Shown here: positions 10,441 to 22,512 of the stretch, piece after piece | Position numbering within the stretch: position 1 is the first letter of the stretch | Layout: each line of letters starts with the position of its first letter | Assembly: GCA_029721435.1 (NCBI GenBank) | Contig: CM056592.1 | Span: 33,181,611-33,245,610 of the forward strand | Length of the DNA: 64,000 bases | Direction of reading: 5' to 3' | Source: Gymnothorax reevesii | Taxonomy: Eukaryota; Chordata; Actinopteri; Anguilliformes; Muraenidae | Notes under the pieces: model-generated | What the model saw: the letters and a program-made list of their open reading frames with translations, nothing else | What the model was told of the DNA's origin: nothing | The model's database searches: none | Made by a program: the position numbers and the translations under genes

Positions 10441-10887
10441 AAACTTCGACAGGATGCGCTCATGTATTAGTGAAATAAAATGGGAGACACTCCTGGACTG
10501 TGAGTCTGTAAATGAGATTTGTGAAAGATTTAAGGGGTTTTTACTTGATTCACAATGCAGACTCATTCCAAAGGCATCCAAAAGTAAGCTGAAAAAGCAG
10601 ATTCCTCAGTGGATGACCACAGCTGTTCATTGAAGTTTTAGGCAAAATAGGAATCTTTATAAGATGTACATAAAGGATTACAATGAGAATACGAAGGCTG
10701 AATACTGTAAAATTTTCATTAAGAGCTGAGAAATGCTTAAAGACTGTATGAAAGGCAAATTGCAGAAGGGGCAAAATCTCATCATAAGCGCTTCTTTCAA
10801 TACTGTAGCAGAAAAAAGAAAGTCAAAAAGCAGGTTAAGTGCATAAAGAATAAAAATGGATCGCTGCTATATGATAACAAGGATATT

Positions 10888-12050
10888 GTGAATACCATAA
10901 GCAGTTACTTTGTTGAGAATTTTACCTCGGAGCGGGTTTTTATTTGGTCAGAGGGCACGTCCAATGCTCAAGATTATTTAGCGGAAATTGAGGTTAGGGA
11001 TAATGAAGTTTTAGACAAGTTCAATAATCTAAAGGCAGATAAGGTGGCGGGTCCTGATGGCTTATATTCTTGAGTGCTCAGGGAAGTTAGTGAGATCATC
11101 TTTAAACCGCTATCCGCCATCTTCAGACGGTCTTTAGAAACTGGAGAAATACCAAATGATTGGAAACAGGGCAATATAATACCAATATATAATAAAGGGG
11201 ACTGTACTGAGCCAGGAAACTACAGGCCAGTCAGTTTAACTTGAATTGCATACAAAATACTGGAATCTGTCATTAAAGATGAGCTGGAATTATTCCTTGA
11301 ATATAATAATATCTTGAGGGATAGCCAACATGGTTTCTGTAAAGGAAGGTCATGCCTGAAAAACCTCCTGGAATTTTTTGAAGAGGCCACCAACACTTAT
11401 GATCAGAGCAGGGATTATGACATCACATACTTCGATTTTCAGAAAGCATCTGAAACAGTACTGCATAAGAGACACATTTTTAAGCAGAGCTCCATTGGAG
11501 TTACAGGAGGTATTCTGGAGTGGATTAAAAACTGGTTTCAGGACAGAACACAAAGAGTAGTGGTCAGTGGTATCTCATCTGAGCTAAGTATGGTGGGGAG
11601 TGGCATCCCCCAGGGATCAGTGAAGACTGATACCCCTGCTGTTCCTCATCCACATTAATGACCTTGATAGTAATATTGAGAGCAAAGTAGTTAAATTTGC
11701 AGATGAAACTAACTTGGGAGGTTTGGCAAATAGTTTAGAGACTACTAAAGTAATTCAGTATGATTTGGATAGAATCCAGAATTGGGCAGAAATGTGGCAA
11801 ATGAAATTTAAAGTAGGGAAATGTAAAGTTGTATATGATGGTAACAAAAAAATTGGACAGCATAACTTCATGGGAGGTTTAAAACTGGAATGTGCTCCAC
11901 ATGAAAAAGATCTGGGAGTGATTGTTAACCAAACCCTCATGGGTTCTTTCCATTAGTTAAAAAAGCCAATCGGATGCTAGGATACATTGCCAAAAGTATT
12001 GAGTACAAATCCAAGGAGGTGATGCTTCAGAGAGGTTCTAGAAAAAGTAG
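10888..12050 (+). pseudogene. LINE ORF2 reverse transcriptase remnant
   Basis: Motifs in order: KADKVAGPDGLYS, GNYRPVSLT, DSQHGFCKGRSCL, YFDFQKAS, GIPQGS, INDLD and KFADETNLGG. The catalytic FADD box has become FADE (near 11700), and a frameshift separates GIPQGS from INDLD. Stops occur after GLYS and SLT. It is clearly a CR1/L2-type RT and no longer functional. Confidence 0.88.
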
Positions 12051-12487
12051 AAAAAGCCACTAAGCTAATAACAGGTATCAAAGATAAAAGCTATGAGAAG
12101 AAGCTGAAGATCCTGAATCTCTTTAGTATTAGGAAAAGGAGACTGAGAGGTGATCTGATTGAGGTCTTTAAATATGTGAAAGGGATTAACAAAGTGTATT
12201 ATGTAGGATTCCTTCGGCCAAGTTTTGTCAGTGGGTCACAAATGGAAGTTGACCTAGGGTAGATTTAGCACTGATATTAGGAAATATTTCTTCACCCAAA
12301 GAGTAATATCGATGTGGAGTAGCTTGCCTGACCATATTGTTGAGGCAGAAACCTTAGGAATTAATCAAGAGCAGGCTTGACCTAAAGCTAGATACCTTCG
12401 AGTCATTTGAATCAGAAGTGATATATTCACAATAGCATAAAGAAACTGGCGAGCCTAGCTGGGCTGAACGGCCTGTTCTCACCACTC

Positions 12488-12531
12488 ATGTTACTTTACC
12501 TTATGTTACGTTACGTTATGTTATGTTACGA
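12488..12531. repeat. LINE 3' tail microsatellite (TTATGTTACG type)
   Basis: Short imperfect repeats of TTATG/TTACG at the 3' end of the LINE. Non-LTR elements of this group often end in such a tail, so it marks the 3' boundary. Confidence 0.75.
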
Positions 12532-12532
12532 A

Positions 12533-13071
12533 GTTGATGGCAAACATGCCATAACAGGAGGTGAGGTCACAATGGGGCAAATGCTCTACCCGTAAGCACT
12601 AAATTTGAGACATAATTTAAAGACCACATTATATTATAAAGGCCACACAGGTCACACTGTAATGAACAAAAAGTGAGAAATTGATGATATTTTGGCCGTT
12701 TGACTTATCTCTTTTTTTTTATTGAGCATCAGACACCTTAGGAAAAGTAATTATGATTATTCAATGACTCAATGACCCCAAACAATGAGAACATGAAGCT
12801 GATTCAAACAGATGATGAGTGTGGTCTATAGTGAGCACCAGACACTCTGCAGTAGAACCAGTATGGATCAGACTTCCCCAGTAGAATAATGTGTCCTTTT
12901 TTCTGAAATTTGTTGAACAATCTGCTGTTTTCAGCTGGTTAAATGGTGGGTGTGACAGCTGTGGGCTATTTTATAAGAAAGATTGTTTTAATGCTGCAGG
13001 TGAGTTTTTCATTAAATGTAGGTTGCTGGAATCCTTCTATGTTTACATAATCCCTCAATACCAACATTTAA
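12533..13071. other. Unannotated non-coding stretch
   Basis: No gene or element recognised. The 71-codon open frame at 12891-13106 runs into a TTAA element and is taken as chance. Confidence 0.4.
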
Positions 13072-13278
13072 CCTTTAGAGTGCTAGATACAAATACTGTT
13101 GCTTAATGATGAGCATGATATCAAATTCAAAGCTGTTGAAAACCTGTCGTGTGGCGACTTGTTTAAAAGAGCTCCCGCAGGGGAGCTCTTTTAAACAAGT
13201 CGCACCATGATAGGTTTTCAGCAGCACGAGATGATTTAATTTATACATTTTTGAAAATCTATTTCAGTGCTCTAAGGG
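13072..13278. mobile_element. Palindromic TTAA-flanked miniature element, copy 3
   Basis: The left TTAA is at 13068-13071. The right flank reads TTCA, a one-base decay. This copy has the best-preserved apex: GAGCTCCCGCAGGGGAGCTC with long flanking arms (13132-13222), an almost perfect hairpin of roughly 40 pairs. The ends read CCTTTAGAGTGCT and GTGCTCTAAGGG. Confidence 0.87.
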
Positions 13279-14814
13279 TTCATTTCCAGGTCAAATTCTA
13301 TTCGAAATGCTGACGGAGAGGTAAAATCCAGAAACCAAATATATTTACATATTTTGTTTTTTCTCTCCCTGCAGGAATGCTAATGCCAGCCTTTGTTTTC
13401 CTGTAGTGAGGAATGTGCTTCCTGCTCTTCAGTGTACTCAAACAGGGCCTGAAATTGCTCTCCCTCACATTAAAACAGCAGGTATTAATCTCTCTGTCAA
13501 ACAAACATGCTTCCTTCTTTTAATTTTTCAATTATTTGCTCTTATACGTGTTAAATAAATCCAGCTCTCTGTGCGCTAAAGGCTGCGAGTACGCGCTTGT
13601 GCATTTCTGCTCTATTGTCCATATATTTGCACATCCCTCATAAATAACATATGACACTGTTAAGAGTTGCTATGGAGGCTCGACTTCCTTACTGTCTTGT
13701 ATTTGCACCCTCAATCCACTTTCCTCCTTAGCTGGCTTTCAGGAAGGGTTAAACACATCCACACACACATAAGATCCCAACAATACCAAAGAACAAGAAA
13801 ACATAGGCTTTCATCGTACTGTGAAATCATCAATGGGCGCCAACATCCGGTTATGTTTATGAATATACAATAAGCTGATTACCCTCATGAAGAGTTTGTA
13901 CCGTTAAAAAAAACAAATGTTCTAAACTTGACACTAAACACTAAACCTGATAAAATAATCTTTTCGCTTTGACTGAGCTAAGTTCTCTAAATGTAAAGAG
14001 TCAAGTTTGGTTGAGGTTAACATTCACTTAACTTAACCCAGTTAAAGCAACAAGATGACTGCTTAGTCAAGTTGAGTGAAATCATTTTTACAGCAGGCCA
14101 GGAGGAACCATTTAAAAAAAATATGTACTACATTTTATTGCCTGGCAAGAACGCAAGAAAAAACATTTTTATTTAATCATTATTATTATTATTTTTTACA
14201 GCCCCTATACATTCATATCCCTGATATGATACTCGGGTCAATTTGGCCTGAAGTGAAATAGAAAGATGGAATAGCTGGTGAAAACTTATACAGTAGGTTG
14301 TGATGAATGTGGATCTCAAACGCTGACTTTGGTTTCATTAATATGGGGACCTCCTCACGTTTGTGCAGACCTTTGCACATAAATGCACACACGCGTTCTT
14401 CAGTCTTCAACTCAATCTCATTTACAATGTACATCAGAGATTGAACTCGCACCAATTTACTAACCGAAATGTGCAAATCCTGATGACCCACCTACAGCCT
14501 CAACGCAAAATGATCCAAAACCAGACTCTCAAAGAACAAACACCACGAGCCACAAGGGCAACAAACAGGCTTATCTATGTAACACCGACATTTACGTTCA
14601 GTCAGTCATGTGCCACTGAAGATAAGCAAACGCTTCAGTTTTATCTAATTCATTATCAGTAAGAGAAAATTAATCATCGGAAAACATGCTTGGCAATAAT
14701 TGGTTTCTTGAATTGCTTTCATATTTTTTTTTTTTGCTGTTTTTTTTATCTGCATATCTTGGATAACATGTTTATTTTATTCTATTCAAAAGTAGCTGCG
14801 TAAAAGTAATTTGA
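13279..14814. other. Unannotated non-coding stretch
   Basis: AT-rich, with poly-A/T runs and short chance ORFs. No recognised exon, RNA gene or bounded element. Confidence 0.4.
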
Positions 14815-15190
14815 TGGAAACTACCCCAGATAGCATACGGATGTGGGCCACATCAGGCAACGATCCGGCACTTTTAGCATTCTTTTGTCCCGGACATAGA
14901 TGTGAGCTTAAAGTGGCTCATGTGGTAAATGCTGAATTTGGCCCAAATATCACAAAACAAATATGGCCCACAATTGTCCAATATGTGGCAGAGTGACAAT
15001 GGTCAGTCTGTAAGTGAACCAAAACTGGCCCACATTTGCTGCATCATATGTTCATGGCTGACATCTGGCATTATGATGGCTTGGTTGAGGCCAAGTTCTG
15101 GCAAACGGGAGCGTAGCGCCCAAGAGCCATCATTCCATGCGGTATTTGGGCCAGATGAACGTGTCAGGTGTGGGCCGGATATGGACCAGA
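14815..15190. repeat. Degenerate dispersed repeat rich in TGGCCCA motifs
   Basis: Multiple variants of TGGCCCA/TGGGCCA recur about every 20-40 bases, such as TTTGGCCCAAAT, TATGGCCCACA and GTGGGCCGGATATGG. It looks like a decayed dispersed repeat with internal periodicity. Family unknown; ORFs across it are chance. Confidence 0.5.
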
Positions 15191-16744
15191 AGAATTTTGC
15201 TGCCAGTTTTTTTTTTGCAAATTATACTTCAGTCATTCAAGGACTGTGTTCATCAAAGACATCTCCTGCATACTCTTCCTTGGTGTTTTGTGTGTTGAAA
15301 AATAAAAACAAGTGGTAAGTTTATGATAACAGTAGCACTTTATTCAGAAGGCCACCAGTGAAAGATTAGGAATCTGTGACGAGAGCCTTCTATCCACTGA
15401 ATGAAGAGTCTCCATCACTCGCTTACTTTGTTTATCAAACGTCAGTCATGTTCTAAGTGCCAGTTATATCTGCTCTATGCAAGATTACAATGCATGATGA
15501 CAGTTTAGAAAATGATTCAAAGAAAGGTCACTCAAATGTACACTGAGATTTGCAGGAAAAACAATGCTGTGGAGATCACTTTATTCTTTTTATTTTTTTA
15601 ATCCATAAATAATTATAAATGGGCATGTGAAAAAGTCTGTTAGAGTCTAAGTGGAATAATATGGTTATAGATGTTTACAGTACATACAGAATGTGCTTCA
15701 TAAGTAAATCTGAACAACATTAAACTTACAGAGAAACAGTCAAATACTGCTTGTTTAGAAGCTTAATCAATGAGTAAACCATAGTTTTTGCACAGATACA
15801 AAGGTACTTTATCATCAATATTACCATAAACATTATATTCATGAATGAATCTAAACACAAAAATACCACCGCACCCATTTAAGGAATTACTGTCCCCAAT
15901 AATAAAATGTTACAGTAATGATTGTAGTATATTCTGTCAGTGAATTCAGCATGTATAATTATTTCATGATAATCAATTAGCAAAAAGCGCTTTTTTTTTT
16001 TAAACTGCATGACTGTAGCGTTGAACCAGCTGAGATAGCAGTGTGGTCAGTAGGTAAGACATATGGATCCAAAAACAGAAGACATAAAAAATGTTTTATA
16101 ATTCCACATTTAAAGGTATATTTCCATTAAATACAGTATATTCAATTATGAGAGCACTTAAATGTTTTTAATTAAAACATTGTATTTCTCAAAGCAAAAG
16201 ATGATTATCTTTTAATCTTGTTATTATCTGATGATTGCTGGCCAAAACCTCAGTAGATTCACTGTGAAATCGCCCACTGAGTTTGTCCTTTTGTGGGGGG
16301 TTTTGAAAGCTCAGTGACACCATGTGCTCGATAATCCCATTACCCCGATATTAATAACGATGGAATGTCCCAGCTGATTCAGTGCTGTGATAAAGTTTAT
16401 GCCCTTTCACTTGATTTTCTCTGTTTTTGAATATTTATCTCATTAAATGCTTTCAGATCTTCTTGGAACATGTAATACAAGACAAGGAGATTTTGAGGAC
16501 TCGCAAAATATAGTTTGAATATTATTTCATATAATGGGGATAAAATGTTATCCAACGCCTATATCACACATGCGAAAAAGTAATTATCCGTCTTTCACAT
16601 TGCTACATGCAATGATGTTCCAATAGCGGAATGCCGTGTTAGCTTTATTCTAGATATAACGGGACCTGTGTGTTCTACAAAGCTCAAATTTCGACTCATC
16701 AGTCCACCAAACGTTATATCCCAATCAGTCAATCGCTACGATCA
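15191..16744. other. Unannotated AT-rich stretch
   Basis: No exon, element end or RNA gene recognised. Confidence 0.4.
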
Positions 16745-16985
16745 CATCACCAGGCTGACGGGACTCAAATTCGATTTTTTGTCTTAATGTGACTCAGATT
16801 TTTATGTTTTCAGAGTTGTATGGTCACAGAAATCTGATCTCATATCCGATCTCCCAATCAGAATTGAGCCACTTTCTTATGTGGTCTATGATCGGATACA
16901 AATCTGATACCAGGCCATGTGACATGAATGAGAACGGTGGGTTTGGAACCTATGATGGCTTTTGGCCTGTACGCATGCCCTGAGT
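16745..16985. repeat. Probable dispersed fish repeat (ATCGGATACAAATCTGAT type)
   Basis: Contains alternating ATCTGAT and ATCGGAT words and a GGCCATGTGACAT motif, similar to a miniature repeat often met in fish genomes. Ends and target duplication could not be defined. Confidence 0.35.
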
Positions 16986-18433
16986 GCAGTCAAAAAGCTA
17001 AAAACACCACTCTCTAGCTTTTTCTCACCTTCTTCAGCTCATCAGGAACAGCTGACAGGCTGTTTGCCGTCCCCCAGAGCAAAATCCCATCCATACATTC
17101 GTTACAAGCGCGTCCATTTTCTCGGTTTGAATCCGGTTTTACTGAAGATACAAAAAGCAGTACGCACATCCAAAAACGAGGAGCGCTGGGTGCTGGACAG
17201 ATGAACAGATCCAAAAATACAAAACGAAAGTACGCACACCAGAAACTGCTCCTTTGAGGATATTTTAATGATATCACCGCGTGTGACGTGTCGTGAACCA
17301 GCCCTTCTCCGTGAGTACTCCCACAATTTTGTTGGCGTGATTTGTTGTTGATGATTTATGATTTGAGTGTCAATATGTATTCCTCGCTTTTCCTTGCATT
17401 CCATGTGATTTTGTTTGAAGATCTGAAATTAAGTTTTACAAATAAGCAAAAATATCAGAAATCAGGAAAGGGAAATTACTTTTTAACAGCACTATAGATA
17501 AGAAAGCACCACGACAGAATGTAAGCCAATCATTGGCCCAGGATTAAAGACACTGGTTTGAAAGATTTGAGATGTAACACATTTTAAGAGTGGCATATGA
17601 TCACATCATTGTACTGTGTATCTAATCAGTAAAGTTTCTGGGCAAGAAACTCAGTAAACTCAACGGAACAGTTGCTATGAAACGAAGCCATGCTTACCAC
17701 TACACCCAGTCATGGGCTACGGACCACGACCAAAGATGGCCTCAATGCACTTCAGAGTCGTAAACTGGAGGGCTACATAAAATGGCTTATGTATTTTTAT
17801 CTTCTCTAAAAGCATTCATTTATGACTGATAATTTACAATAGCTACAATTTTTACAAAAATGCCACCTCCCTTTTGACAGGAAATGTGTCTAACACAATG
17901 ATTTTACACAACGGGAGACGTTGGTTACCACATCCAAGTTTGCTAGAAAGTGTCTCCGCAGATTACTATAGACATAATTTCTATAATGTAACATGAATAT
18001 TAATCTTTTCCATGACAATAATTAAGCAGTTAGAACCTCATAAATTTGGGAAACTTCATTCCATATTTATTTTAGATTCTAATTATTGTCTGAAAAAGGG
18101 AAGTGGCATGGATAGTAATATAGATACAAGACAGTAATGTAAAGTGTGGTTATTCATCAGGTATATTCAATTTGAACGAGAACATAAGCCCTTGAGTGGA
18201 AGTTTTTGTCTTTTTTTTTAACTTAAGTGCTTTCCATTTCGAGTTCACTGCAACCTCTTCCAGTTTGTCTCGGTTTTATTAACCCGAGCGATAAAAAATA
18301 AGGCAGTGTGTTGATTTACATTTTAGGAGGTGGCTCACAATGTGGAAAACAATGGAAAACGGAAATAAAATATATGAGCACGGTTATTTCACTGCTCATC
18401 TGTAACCATTTGGGCAATGATGGACAAGGGAAT
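16986..18433. other. Unannotated non-coding stretch
   Basis: Overlapping short open frames at 16962-17404 on both strands show no recognisable domain. No element boundaries seen. Confidence 0.4.
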
Positions 18434-19375
18434 TCATCCATCCATCCATCCATTCGTTATCTAATATGCTTATACCTAGTCAGGGTCACAAGGGGACTGG
18501 AGTCTATCCCAGCATGCAATGGGAGAGAAGCTGGAGCATTAACTGGATTATCTGCCAATCCAACCCAGTAATCACACCACATTCACCTCCACACTCGTAC
18601 CTACGGCCCAGTAATCACACCACATTCACCTCCACACTCGTACCTACGGCCCAGTAATCACACCACATTCACCTCCACACTCGTACCTACGGCCCAGTAA
18701 TCACACCACATTCACCTCCACACTCGTACCTACGGCCCAGTAATCACACCACATTCACCTCCACACTCGTCCCTACGGCCCAGTAATCACACCACATTCA
18801 CCCCCACACTCGTACCTACGGCCCAGTAATCACACCACATTCACCCCCACACTCGTACCTACGGCCCAGTAATCACACCACATTCACCCCCACACTCGTA
18901 CCTACGGCCCAGTAATCACACCACATTCACCTCCACACTCGTACCTACGGCCCAGTAATCACACCACATTCACCTCCACACTCGTACCTACGGCCCAGTA
19001 ATCACACCACATTCACCTCCACACTCGTACCTACGGCCCAGTAATCACACCACATTCACCTCCACACTCGTACCTACGGCCCAGTAATCACACCACATTC
19101 ACCCCCACACTCCTACCTACTGCCCAGTAATCACACCACATTCACCTCCACACTCGTACCTACGGCCCAGTAATCACACCACATTCACCTCCACACTCGT
19201 ACCTACGGCCCAGTAATCACACCACATTCACCCCCACACTCCCACCTACGGACAATTAGACACAGATGCTAGGCTTGGTGCTAATGGGAATTAGAGAAAA
19301 TCAGAGTATCCGGTGAAAACCCGCACAAACGATGGCGAATATGCAAACAGAATCGATTCCACAGGAAATGATTTT
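18434..19375. repeat. Dispersed ATCC-type repeat split by an internal minisatellite
   Basis: Left part (18434-18563): ATCC tetranucleotides, then TCAGGGTCACAAGGGGACTGG and GTCTATCCCAGC-type text common in fish dispersed repeats. Right part (19252-19375): GACAATTAGACAC and AAAACCCGCACAAAC, a diverged version of the rest of that repeat. The 43-bp array sits between the two halves, so it arose by expansion inside the repeat. Exact family uncertain. Confidence 0.6.
18564..19251. repeat. 43-bp minisatellite, exactly 16 units
   Basis: Sixteen head-to-tail units with no indels (688 bp = 16 x 43). The unit begins CCCAGTAATCACACCACATT and ends ACTCGTACCTACGG. Variation is confined mainly to one T/C site (CACCTCC versus CACCCCC), which is C in units 6-8, 13 and 16, and a few single changes in units 5, 13 and 16. 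Such homogeneity indicates recent amplification. Confidence 0.96.
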
Positions 19376-21007
19376 AAACTGAGTCCCATAATTGACACTG
19401 AATTCACTGAAAATGCAACAGATTAATCACTGTTACCCATTTAAAATAACAAAAGCATTGGCCTCAGCCCTGATCATTTCTGTACCATTTAACCGGGTTA
19501 TTTACTGGCAGATTATTAGACTCTATGTCGCTCCAAAATTGAGAATTGACTTTATTTCAAAAAGTGATAAACCAGTCGACACAATTTATTGCATCCTATT
19601 TACTCCGCATTTTTGAGGAGTCCTTTGACTTGGACCCCAATCAAATATATAGTTTAACAGTTTTTCACATTTAATTTAAAACTGAATATTATTTTCAATC
19701 CCTCCATACTCCGCAGGAAATCCCAAAATTCGAGAGTGTATGTAATCTGTGTTACATCTCTATTGCTGCATTTCATAACATCATACCATAAGATAATTTT
19801 AAAGAAAATTGGAATAAAAGACCAGTTTCCATCCAAACAGCCAGAGATGTTGGCATGATATAAACACATTGAGCATATCAATCGTGCTGGGTTTCATAAT
19901 TTCATAATATAAGGCATTGCTGTAATCAAAGCATTTTCAGAAAAAATTCACAGTTTTATGCCTTCCTTTGCTATTAATGAACCTCAATTTCCCCAACTGA
20001 TTGTTTCATGCACAATTACGGCACAAATTAGCTGACATACGATAGTTATTACAGTGTGACCAATGCGGTGTTTCATATACAACAGAGTTATTCATGTATA
20101 AAAATTAAAAGCAGCTTTTCTTGGCCAAGGAAAAGTATAAGATTTACGACAGGATTTTGGCAGAAAAGAAACATATATAGACGGATTATTTGAGTCTACT
20201 GCAACAAGCTCATGATGATCACCTGTTCTGCGAATAGCTGGGACATATTCCGAATCCGTACATCAAGAGTGGTATATTTTCGATCAAACGCAGTCATTCA
20301 ACTTCTCAGTCTACACACACATTTAAGAAAACACATATACATAATCGTACTCATAAGTAGGTCATTTATTTGATACTCAGGTCGTCTATTTTGAAGGAGT
20401 GGCTTGTGTATGACTCCTAGGCAAAAAAAATAAAAAAAATAAAAATAACATAAATAACATAAATTCTACCACAAGACTCCCCCTTTTACTGCTGCTAACA
20501 TAGAATATTTACAATAATCTAAGAGAAGAAATAAGCAACATTTAAAACAAAGCTGATACGCGTTAAACCATCACTAAAATGTAAATGAAAATGTTAAATT
20601 AATTTCTGACTTGATTGTGCTTTTTAACCCACAAAGCCACTTCATCGCTGAAATGGAGCGTTTTTGAGAGGCACTGACAGAAGTGCTAACACCAGTTTAG
20701 TCTAAGAAGAATCTCAAAAGCTATAGCTAAAACTGACAAACAGCGGATACATATGTATATATTTATAGTCACTACATTTTCATTCCAGGTCTACATCTTT
20801 AAGCATGTTTATCTTTTGTACCAGAAGCCACTTCCTGCTTAAAAGTTGCACTGTTAGCTGAAAATACAACTTTTGAAAAAAAAAAAATGGACTTGTAAAT
20901 CCTTTCTTGTAAAACCTTTGCCTTTAATTTATGAATGGGACCAAACCATGAATGAACTGGAAAACTGGTACTTAAAACAAAGACCAAAAAAAAAATATAT
21001 ATATATA
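19376..21007. other. Unannotated stretch downstream of shisa6
   Basis: AT-rich, with A-rich runs near 20427-20450 and an AT microsatellite at 20994-21012. It may include distal shisa6 3' UTR on the minus strand, but no poly(A) site can be assigned. Confidence 0.35.
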
Positions 21008-21575
21008 TATATCCAGGCCAAAAGTTTGGACACACCTTCTCATTCAATGTGTTTCCTATATTTTCATGACTTCCATTGTTCATAATTGTACAATGATTTA
21101 CATGTAGATTCTCACTGAAGGCAACAAAACTATGAATGAACACGTGGAATTATGTACTTAACAACAAAGTGTGAAATACCTGTAACTGAAAACATGTCTC
21201 ATATTCTGGTTTCTTCAAAGTAGCCGCCCTTTGCTCTGATTACTGCTTTGCACACTCTTGGCTTCTCTTGATGAGCTTCAAGAGGTCGTCACCTGGAATG
21301 GTTTTCACTTCACAGGTCTGCCTTGTCAGGGTTAATTAGTGGAATTTCCTGCCTTATCGATGGGGTTGGGACCATCAGTTGTGTTGTGCAGTAGTCGGGT
21401 TGATACACAGCCGACAGCCCTATTGGACAACTGTTAGATACATACGTACATAATTCCACATGTGTTCATTCATAGTTTTGATGCCTTCAGTGAGAATCTA
21501 CAATGTAAATAGTCATGAAAATAAAGGAAACGCATTGAATGAGAAGGTGTATCAAAACTTTTGGCCTGTACTGTA
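21008..21575. mobile_element. Tc1-like non-autonomous element with long TIRs
   Basis: Inverted repeats share GGCCAAAAGTTTKGAYACACC at the ends, followed by CTTCTCATTCAATG and, further in, TAGATTCTCACTGAAGGC and CTATGAATGAACAC. The arms are about 21013-21190 and 21440-21570, in TA-rich flanks as expected for a TA target. The centre keeps degraded transposase-derived sequence (CTTTGCTCTGATTACTGCTTTGC). It lies about 190 bp beyond the shisa6 stop, so it may be inside the 3' UTR. Confidence 0.82.
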
Positions 21576-21707
21576 CATATATATATGAAAACTATGAAAA
21601 TTTTACCATAAGGTGGCCAAAATAAAGTTGCTCATGTTATAATCAATTTTTTAAATGCTGCTGAGCCATCTTTGCTGCCGTTGGATAACAATGTAAGCCC
21701 TCCAGAT

Positions 21708-21763
21708 CCTCTTCAGACAGTTACCTCGGCCTGGCTCCGTGTACGGTAGTGATGCCCGTCAGT
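21708..21763 (-). repeat. Second copy of the shisa6 C-terminal coding end, after the stop
   Basis: A 56-bp offset duplication of the last codons and stop of shisa6. About 44 bases match 21764-21807 with four differences. On the minus strand this copy reads HHYRTRSQAEVTV followed by TGA, against HPHYRTGSKTEVTV in the gene. It begins 14 bases after the true stop, so it is in another frame and not normally translated. Confidence 0.88.
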
Positions 21764-21768
21764 CCTCT

Positions 21769-22451
21769 TCAGACAGTAACCTCGGTCTTGCTCCCTGTAC
21801 GGTAGTGGGGGTGGTGACCTGGGATGTACTGCAGTTGCTCCACCGTGTGGGTCCGTCGAGCAGCGAACGCCTGCCGCTTGGAGCTCGTTTGGTTCATTGT
21901 CAAAGTGTTGTGAGCATTCGCATTGTTGGAGGCACTGGGATGCGAGTGCATTTTTGTCATCTTGTAGCGGTCCATGACGGGCGTGGTCGGGACGAAGACG
22001 TCCGTGTGGGAGAGGGCCCGCGACATGGCCTTGTCCAGTGCGCTGGAGCGCTTCAGTGACATCATCTTGTCGGGGGAGATGAGCGGATCTTGCGAGTGGA
22101 GGCGGTCCTGCGAGTAGAGGCGGTCCTGGGAAATGAGGCGGTCGTGAGAGTGCAGGCGGTCCTGGGACAGGAGGCGTTCGGCCGAAAGCAGCTGCTCTTC
22201 GGACAGGATGCGGGCCCCGTAGCTGGTCGCCTCGTAAGGGGACGTGCCGTAGTCCTGCACGGCGCCCCTCTCTGGCGAGAGGACCTGATCCTGAGACATG
22301 GCCCTCTGCACGCGGCGAGGCGGGCGGTGGCGCTGCTGCGTGCCCTGCTGTTCCTGGCTCATCTTGATCACGTGCAGCGGGAGGGTGCCGCGCGCCGCCA
22401 GGTCCGGCAGGTGTCGTTTGCGGGAGTAATACTCATCCACATCCTTATCAG
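21769..22451 (-). CDS. shisa6: shisa6 terminal coding exon (cytoplasmic tail, PDZ ligand)
   Basis: Shisa6 is a single-pass membrane protein that associates with AMPA-type glutamate receptors at synapses and binds PSD-95-type scaffolds through its C-terminus. This minus-strand exon starts at 22451 after a pyrimidine-rich acceptor ending CTACTCAG. The first two bases complete a threonine codon begun in the previous exon (phase 1), then DKDVDEYYSRKRHLPDLAAR follows, as in vertebrate SHISA6. Later landmarks are RAMSQDQVLSPERG, a SQDRLH-type repeat, SHTDVFVPTTPVMDRYKM, HSHPSASNN, VEQLQYIPGHH and a C-terminal EVTV, followed by stop TGA (21771-21769). EVTV is a class I PDZ ligand. About 227 codons; no stop or frameshift. 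Confidence 0.95.
22072..22190 (-). repeat. shisa6: In-frame 18-bp repeat coding SQDRLH-like hexapeptides
   Basis: Within the terminal exon the minus strand encodes successive hexapeptides: LLSAER, LLSQDR, LHSHDR, LISQDR, LYSQDR, LHSQDP, LISPDK. The 18-bp unit keeps frame. As I recall the mammalian protein, it has about one or two such units here, so the fish tail would be expanded by roughly four. Serines in this repeat could be phosphorylated; that is inference. Confidence 0.85.
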
Positions 22452-22512
22452 CTGAGTAGGGAGAGAGGGAAGACGGGCTTTAGGAACACAGAGAGGAAGA
22501 GAGAGACGGAAG

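Larger units (their letters stand above)
9237..12532 (+). mobile_element. Decayed CR1-like non-LTR retrotransposon
   Basis: A 3.3-kb LINE relic on the plus strand. In order it has an ORF1 esterase remnant, an AP-endonuclease domain, a reverse transcriptase and a short 3' UTR ending in a TTATGTTACG-type microsatellite. An ORF1 esterase plus this RT type fits the CR1/L2 group. Many stops and frameshifts, and changes at catalytic positions, show it is inactive. It is probably 5'-truncated, since ORF1 begins abruptly. Confidence 0.88.

Noticed and set aside
18564..19251. Possible CRISPR array (43-bp periodicity)
   Set aside because: Units are contiguous with no unique spacers, in a vertebrate context; it is a minisatellite.
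22090..22190. Possible CRISPR-like or regulatory array from the regular 18-bp spacing
   Set aside because: The repeat is in frame with the shisa6 exon and encodes the SQDRLH hexapeptides; it is a coding minisatellite.
21739..22455. Plus-strand ORFs opposite shisa6 (21739-22059 and 22090-22455)
   Set aside because: Shadows of the minus-strand coding exon and its 18-bp repeat; no independent homology.
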